Source: JBEVOS01 sp044226655 (lineage in GTDB: Bacteria > Pseudomonadota > Alphaproteobacteria > Caulobacterales > Aquidulcibacteraceae). From it: a stretch of 64,000 nt of DNA. The notes below the pieces were generated by a model that saw nothing but the letters and a program-made list of their open reading frames with translations, made no database searches and had not been told where the DNA came from. Each line of letters begins with the position of its first letter. Position 1 is the first letter of the stretch. The DNA is taken from the NCBI GenBank assembly GCA_044226655.1, contig JBGAGO010000002.1:248001-312000 (forward strand), in the 5' to 3' direction. A program made the position numbers and the translations under genes. Positions 61,721-64,000 of the stretch are shown here, one piece after another.

Positions 61721-61824
61721 CAGTCATTCCGGGATCGCAAAGCGATACCCGGAACCCAGGGGCGAGCATTGGACCGTTTGCCACTGGGTTCCGGATCGAT
61801 GCTTCGCATCGTCCGGAATGACTG
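61721..61824. repeat. Palindromic repeat (family 2) between convergent genes
   Basis: CAGTCATTCCGG (61721-61732) and CCGGAATGACTG (61813-61824) form the outer arms, and CCGGAACCCAG (61749-61759) with CTGGGTTCCGG (61784-61794) the inner arms. Each half holds its own hairpin: GATCGC-AAA-GCGAT on the left and GATGC-TT-CGCATC on the right. The 104-bp unit is of a kind I recognise as common between genes of alphaproteobacteria. It may double as a terminator for the MBL and GST genes. Confidence 0.88.
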
Positions 61825-61835
61825 CCTCAGGACAC

Positions 61836-62693
61836 CTATTCAGATGTGTCCTTGCCCTCGAAATCCTTCGCGCTATGGCGCTCCGGTAATTGGCTCTCGG
61901 GCTTGCCCCAGGCGCGGTTGACCATGCGCCCCCGCTTCACGGCCGGGCGCGCGCCGATCTGATCGGTCCAGCGGATCACGTTTGTGTAGGATTGCACGTC
62001 GAGGAATTCGCCGCCGCCATAGAGCAGGCCCTTCGCCATCGCGCCGTACCACGGCCAGATCGCCATATCCGCAATCGTGTACTCTTTGCCGGCCATGTAT
62101 TCGTTGTCCGCGAGATGGCGGTCGAGCACGTCGAGCTGGCGCTTGGTCTCCATCGCGTAGCGGTCGATCGCGTATTCGATCTTGGTCGGCGCATAGGCGT
62201 AGAAATGGCCGAAGCCGCCGCCGAGAAATGGCGCCGAGCCCATCTGCCAGAACAGCCAGGAGAGCGTCTCCGCGCGCGCCTTCGTTTCTTTCGGCAAGAA
62301 CGCGCCGCCGAATTTCTCGGAGAGATAAATGAGGATCGCGCCGGATTCGAACACGCGGATGGGCTCTGGCCCGCTGCGGTCGAGCAGCGCCGGAATCTTC
62401 GAGTTCGGATTGATGGCGACGAAGCCCGAGCCGAATTGATCGCCCGTGCCGATCTGGATGAGCCAGGCGTCGTAATCCGCGCCCGAATGGCCCGCTTCCA
62501 GCAGCTCTTCGAGCATGACGCCGACCTTCACGCCATTGGGCGTCGCCAGCGAATAGAGCTGCAAGGGATGTTCGCCGACGGGCAAATCCTTGTCATGCGT
62601 GGGGCCCGCAATCGGGCGATTGATGCTGGCGAAGCGCCCGCCGTTCTCCTTGTTCCAGGTCCAGACTTTCGGCGGCGTGTATTCTTCGGCCAT
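61836..62693 (-). CDS. Glutathione S-transferase family protein, YghU-like
   Basis: A 285-residue protein with the long N-terminal extension of YghU (YTPPKVWTWNKENGGRFASI, NRPIAGPTHDKDLPVGEHPL) before the thioredoxin-like domain (LQLYSLATPNGVKVGVMLEE, ESGAILIYLSEKFG). The helical domain has SWLFWQMGSAPFLGGGFGHF and GKEYTIADMAIWPWYGAMAK. YghU proteins reduce disulfides and peroxides with glutathione. It is convergent with the MBL-fold gene. Confidence 0.92.
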   Translation of the reverse strand: MAEEYTPPKVWTWNKENGGRFASINRPIAGPTHDKDLPVGEHPLQLYSLATPNGVKVGVMLEELLEAGHSGADYDAWLIQIGTGDQFGSGFVAINPNSKIPALLDRSGPEPIRVFESGAILIYLSEKFGGAFLPKETKARAETLSWLFWQMGSAPFLGGGFGHFYAYAPTKIEYAIDRYAMETKRQLDVLDRHLADNEYMAGKEYTIADMAIWPWYGAMAKGLLYGGGEFLDVQSYTNVIRWTDQIGARPAVKRGRMVNRAWGKPESQLPERHSAKDFEGKDTSE

Positions 62694-62765
62694 GGATCAT
62701 CCCCGATCTGCGCTCCGGCCTACTTGAGGGCCCGCGCGATCGAACACAAGGCCCGCACCCCGTCC

Positions 62766-63248
62766 CTAGCTCTCCTCGAAATCCATGTCCTCGCCGGCAT
62801 CCTTGTCATAGGCGCGCGCGCTTGCGCCGTCCCACACCATGCGTTTGCCGTGGGCGGGAAAGTCCACGATGTCGGTCGGCAGGCGCTCGCCGCCCATCAG
62901 GCAGACGAGATCGACGCTTCCTGCATTGCGGATGTGATGCGCGATCTGCGGGCCAGGAAAGCCCAGAAAATCACCGGGGCCGACGCGCACTTCCTCTTCC
63001 CCGATCAGCGCCAGGGCCTCGCCTTCGAGGATGAAAGTCCATTCCTCCTCGCGCTTGTGCGCATGCGGCACATAACCTTCCTTGCCCGGCGGAATGCGCA
63101 CGTAATTGAGCCCCAGGCGGCGGAAGCCCACCGCATCGCCCAACGGCTTGAAATGCACCTCGGAGTTCGGATTCCAGGGATGCTTGAACGTCTGTGTGTC
63201 GCGCTGCATCGCCGCCGCGCGCACCAGATGTTTGTCGGTTTCGCTCAT
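62766..63248 (-). CDS. Cupin domain-containing protein
   Basis: A 160-residue protein with one cupin barrel. The first motif is VPHAHKREEEWTFILEGEAL, with GEEEVRVGPGDFLGFPGPQI and HHIRNAGSVDLVCLMGGE as the second. The metal site keeps His-x-His, Glu and a late His. The function is unknown. ATG 63248 has AAGGG seven bases upstream; the alternative ATG at 63263 overlaps the upstream stop as ATGA and adds MKGEA. It is coupled to the toroid-repeat gene. Confidence 0.85.
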   Translation of the reverse strand: MSETDKHLVRAAAMQRDTQTFKHPWNPNSEVHFKPLGDAVGFRRLGLNYVRIPPGKEGYVPHAHKREEEWTFILEGEALALIGEEEVRVGPGDFLGFPGPQIAHHIRNAGSVDLVCLMGGERLPTDIVDFPAHGKRMVWDGASARAYDKDAGEDMDFEES

Positions 63249-63259
63249 GGCTTCGCCCT

Positions 63260-64000
63260 TCATGCGCCGTAGGCGCGCAGCATGTTGAGCGCATCGAGCG
63301 TGACGCGGCCGCGCCATTCCAGCGTCACACCGGGCGAGACGGTGTCCCACGCGATCGGCCAGCCGCCATCCTCCTGCTGCTGCTTGGCCAGATGATCGAG
63401 ATGTGCGGCGATCAGCGCGTCGCTGAACAGTTTGCGGCAGACGCTCCCCGGCCGCGGCGCCCAATCGAGCGGCTTTTTCACATAGCCTTGCGCCGCCGGA
63501 TCGTGCTCCACCACGCCGGGCGCAGCGATGATCTCGCTGAGGCGCGCCAGCGCCTTCTCCGCGCGCGGCCGATCGAAGGCGTGACCGAGGAAGATGAGCA
63601 GCGGCGCCAGATCGTGAAATTGCGTGCTCTCGGTCGTCTCCGCGGCGCGCCAGCAAAATTCCGCCGCCGGCTCGATCCAGGGATGTTTGACGCCGTGCTT
63701 GTCCAAAAGGCCGACGATGGCGGCGGTTGGATTGGCGTTGGCAGGCGGGTTGTCTTCCGCGGCCCACCACGGCGCGTGCGGGAACGCATTCACGCTCGGC
63801 AGCGAAAACGGAACGCCGCCCTCCTTCGTCGTCACGCTTTGCAGCCAATCGCATAGACGCGCGACCATCGCCGCGGGCATGACCCCGACATCGTCGAGCG
63901 TATGCAGCGCGATCTCGGCATCCTGCGGCTGCGAGAACGGCGTGCGCTTGTCGGGCTCGAGCGCGTTCCCGAAGCCGCCATCCCCGTTCTGATAAGCCGC
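63260..64000 (-). CDS. Terpene-cyclase/prenyltransferase-like alpha-toroid protein, 5' end outside the window
   Basis: The frame is open to the end of the window (246 residues visible) and continues beyond 64000. The visible start reads AAYQNGDGGFGNALEPD, a QNxDGGFG motif of the squalene-cyclase/prenyltransferase toroid, and KQQQEDGGWPIAWD near the C terminus is a second such motif. The repeats PWIEPAAEFCWRAAE and LDHLAKQQQEDGGW suit a hydrolase-like or hypothetical toroid; the catalytic DxDD cannot be seen. The function is unknown. It overlaps the cupin gene region, and the ATG at 63880 is not the true start because similarity continues upstream. Confidence 0.75.
   Translation of the reverse strand, partial: AAYQNGDGGFGNALEPDKRTPFSQPQDAEIALHTLDDVGVMPAAMVARLCDWLQSVTTKEGGVPFSLPSVNAFPHAPWWAAEDNPPANANPTAAIVGLLDKHGVKHPWIEPAAEFCWRAAETTESTQFHDLAPLLIFLGHAFDRPRAEKALARLSEIIAAPGVVEHDPAAQGYVKKPLDWAPRPGSVCRKLFSDALIAAHLDHLAKQQQEDGGWPIAWDTVSPGVTLEWRGRVTLDALNMLRAYGA

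Noticed and set aside
63264..63854. N-terminal extension of the cupin protein
   Set aside because: It lies in another frame of the toroid-repeat gene and lacks any similarity to cupins.

Overview
The window is about 64 kb of GC-rich, gene-dense chromosome from an alphaproteobacterium, most plausibly near Caulobacterales/Hyphomonadaceae (inference). Supporting signs are a MucR/Ros regulator, the C4 (ALAS) route to heme with a metal-independent-type HemB, a ubiquinol-cytochrome c chaperone, TadE/TadG-like proteins, a single bifunctional Rel, and gene orders I recognise from that class (ihfA-fabH-plsX; nrdR-rib-nusB-thiL; rpoZ-rel; pyrE/pdxJ-acpS-lepB-rnc-era-recO; slt/dapA-smpB; gyrA-coaD-ppi-queA-tgt). 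Almost everything is core metabolism. I see no prophage, insertion sequence, CRISPR array or defence island.

Layout. 1-2.6 kb: 3' part of a secreted beta-barrel protein, tRNA-Pro(GGG), a DUF445 membrane protein. 2.6-15.3 kb: long leftward block with ihfA, fabH, plsX, a cytochrome bc1 chaperone, divergent bamE, H+-pyrophosphatase hppA, thiL, nusB, ribH, ribBA, ribE, a short ribD, nrdR and glyA. 15.5-20.2 kb: mucR, hemA with divergent hemB, msrP-msrQ. 20.2-26.9 kb: a degenerate receiver protein, a dehydrogenase/flavin reductase pair, motB, bpt, a thioesterase, a LemA/M48 peptidase pair. 26.9-41.4 kb: parC, recO, era, rnc, lepB, acpS, pdxJ, pyrE, an M3 peptidase, TadG/TadE, rel and rpoZ. 41.5-51.7 kb: a DUF4242-cyclase fusion, folK, family-5 uracil-DNA glycosylase, VOC protein, smpB, dapA, lytic transglycosylase, a threonine dehydratase-like enzyme, hrpB and a lipoprotein. 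51.7-59.0 kb: one very tight leftward operon gyrA-coaD-two cyclophilins-HD protein-queA-tgt. 59.1-64 kb: sodC, EamA exporter, metallo-beta-lactamase-fold lipoprotein, YghU-like GST, cupin and a toroid-repeat protein that runs off the end.

How it works together. The rib genes make riboflavin, but here RibD lacks its deaminase domain and RibBA has lost the zinc cysteines of its GTP cyclohydrolase II half, so two activities of the pathway must come from elsewhere in the genome. hemA and hemB face away from one another across a short spacer holding a CRP/FNR-type dyad, suggesting oxygen- or redox-linked control of heme synthesis. Rel and omega, translation quality (SmpB), tRNA modification (QueA/Tgt) and both type II topoisomerase A subunits are all present.

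The noteworthy signals are not a new system but (i) a set of enzymes and regulators whose family metal or phosphate ligands have changed (RibBA, Tgt, SodC, MucR, a receiver domain), (ii) the cyclase fusion, and (iii) two families of intergenic palindromic repeats, one of which apparently supplies and masks the ribosome binding site of the M48 peptidase gene.
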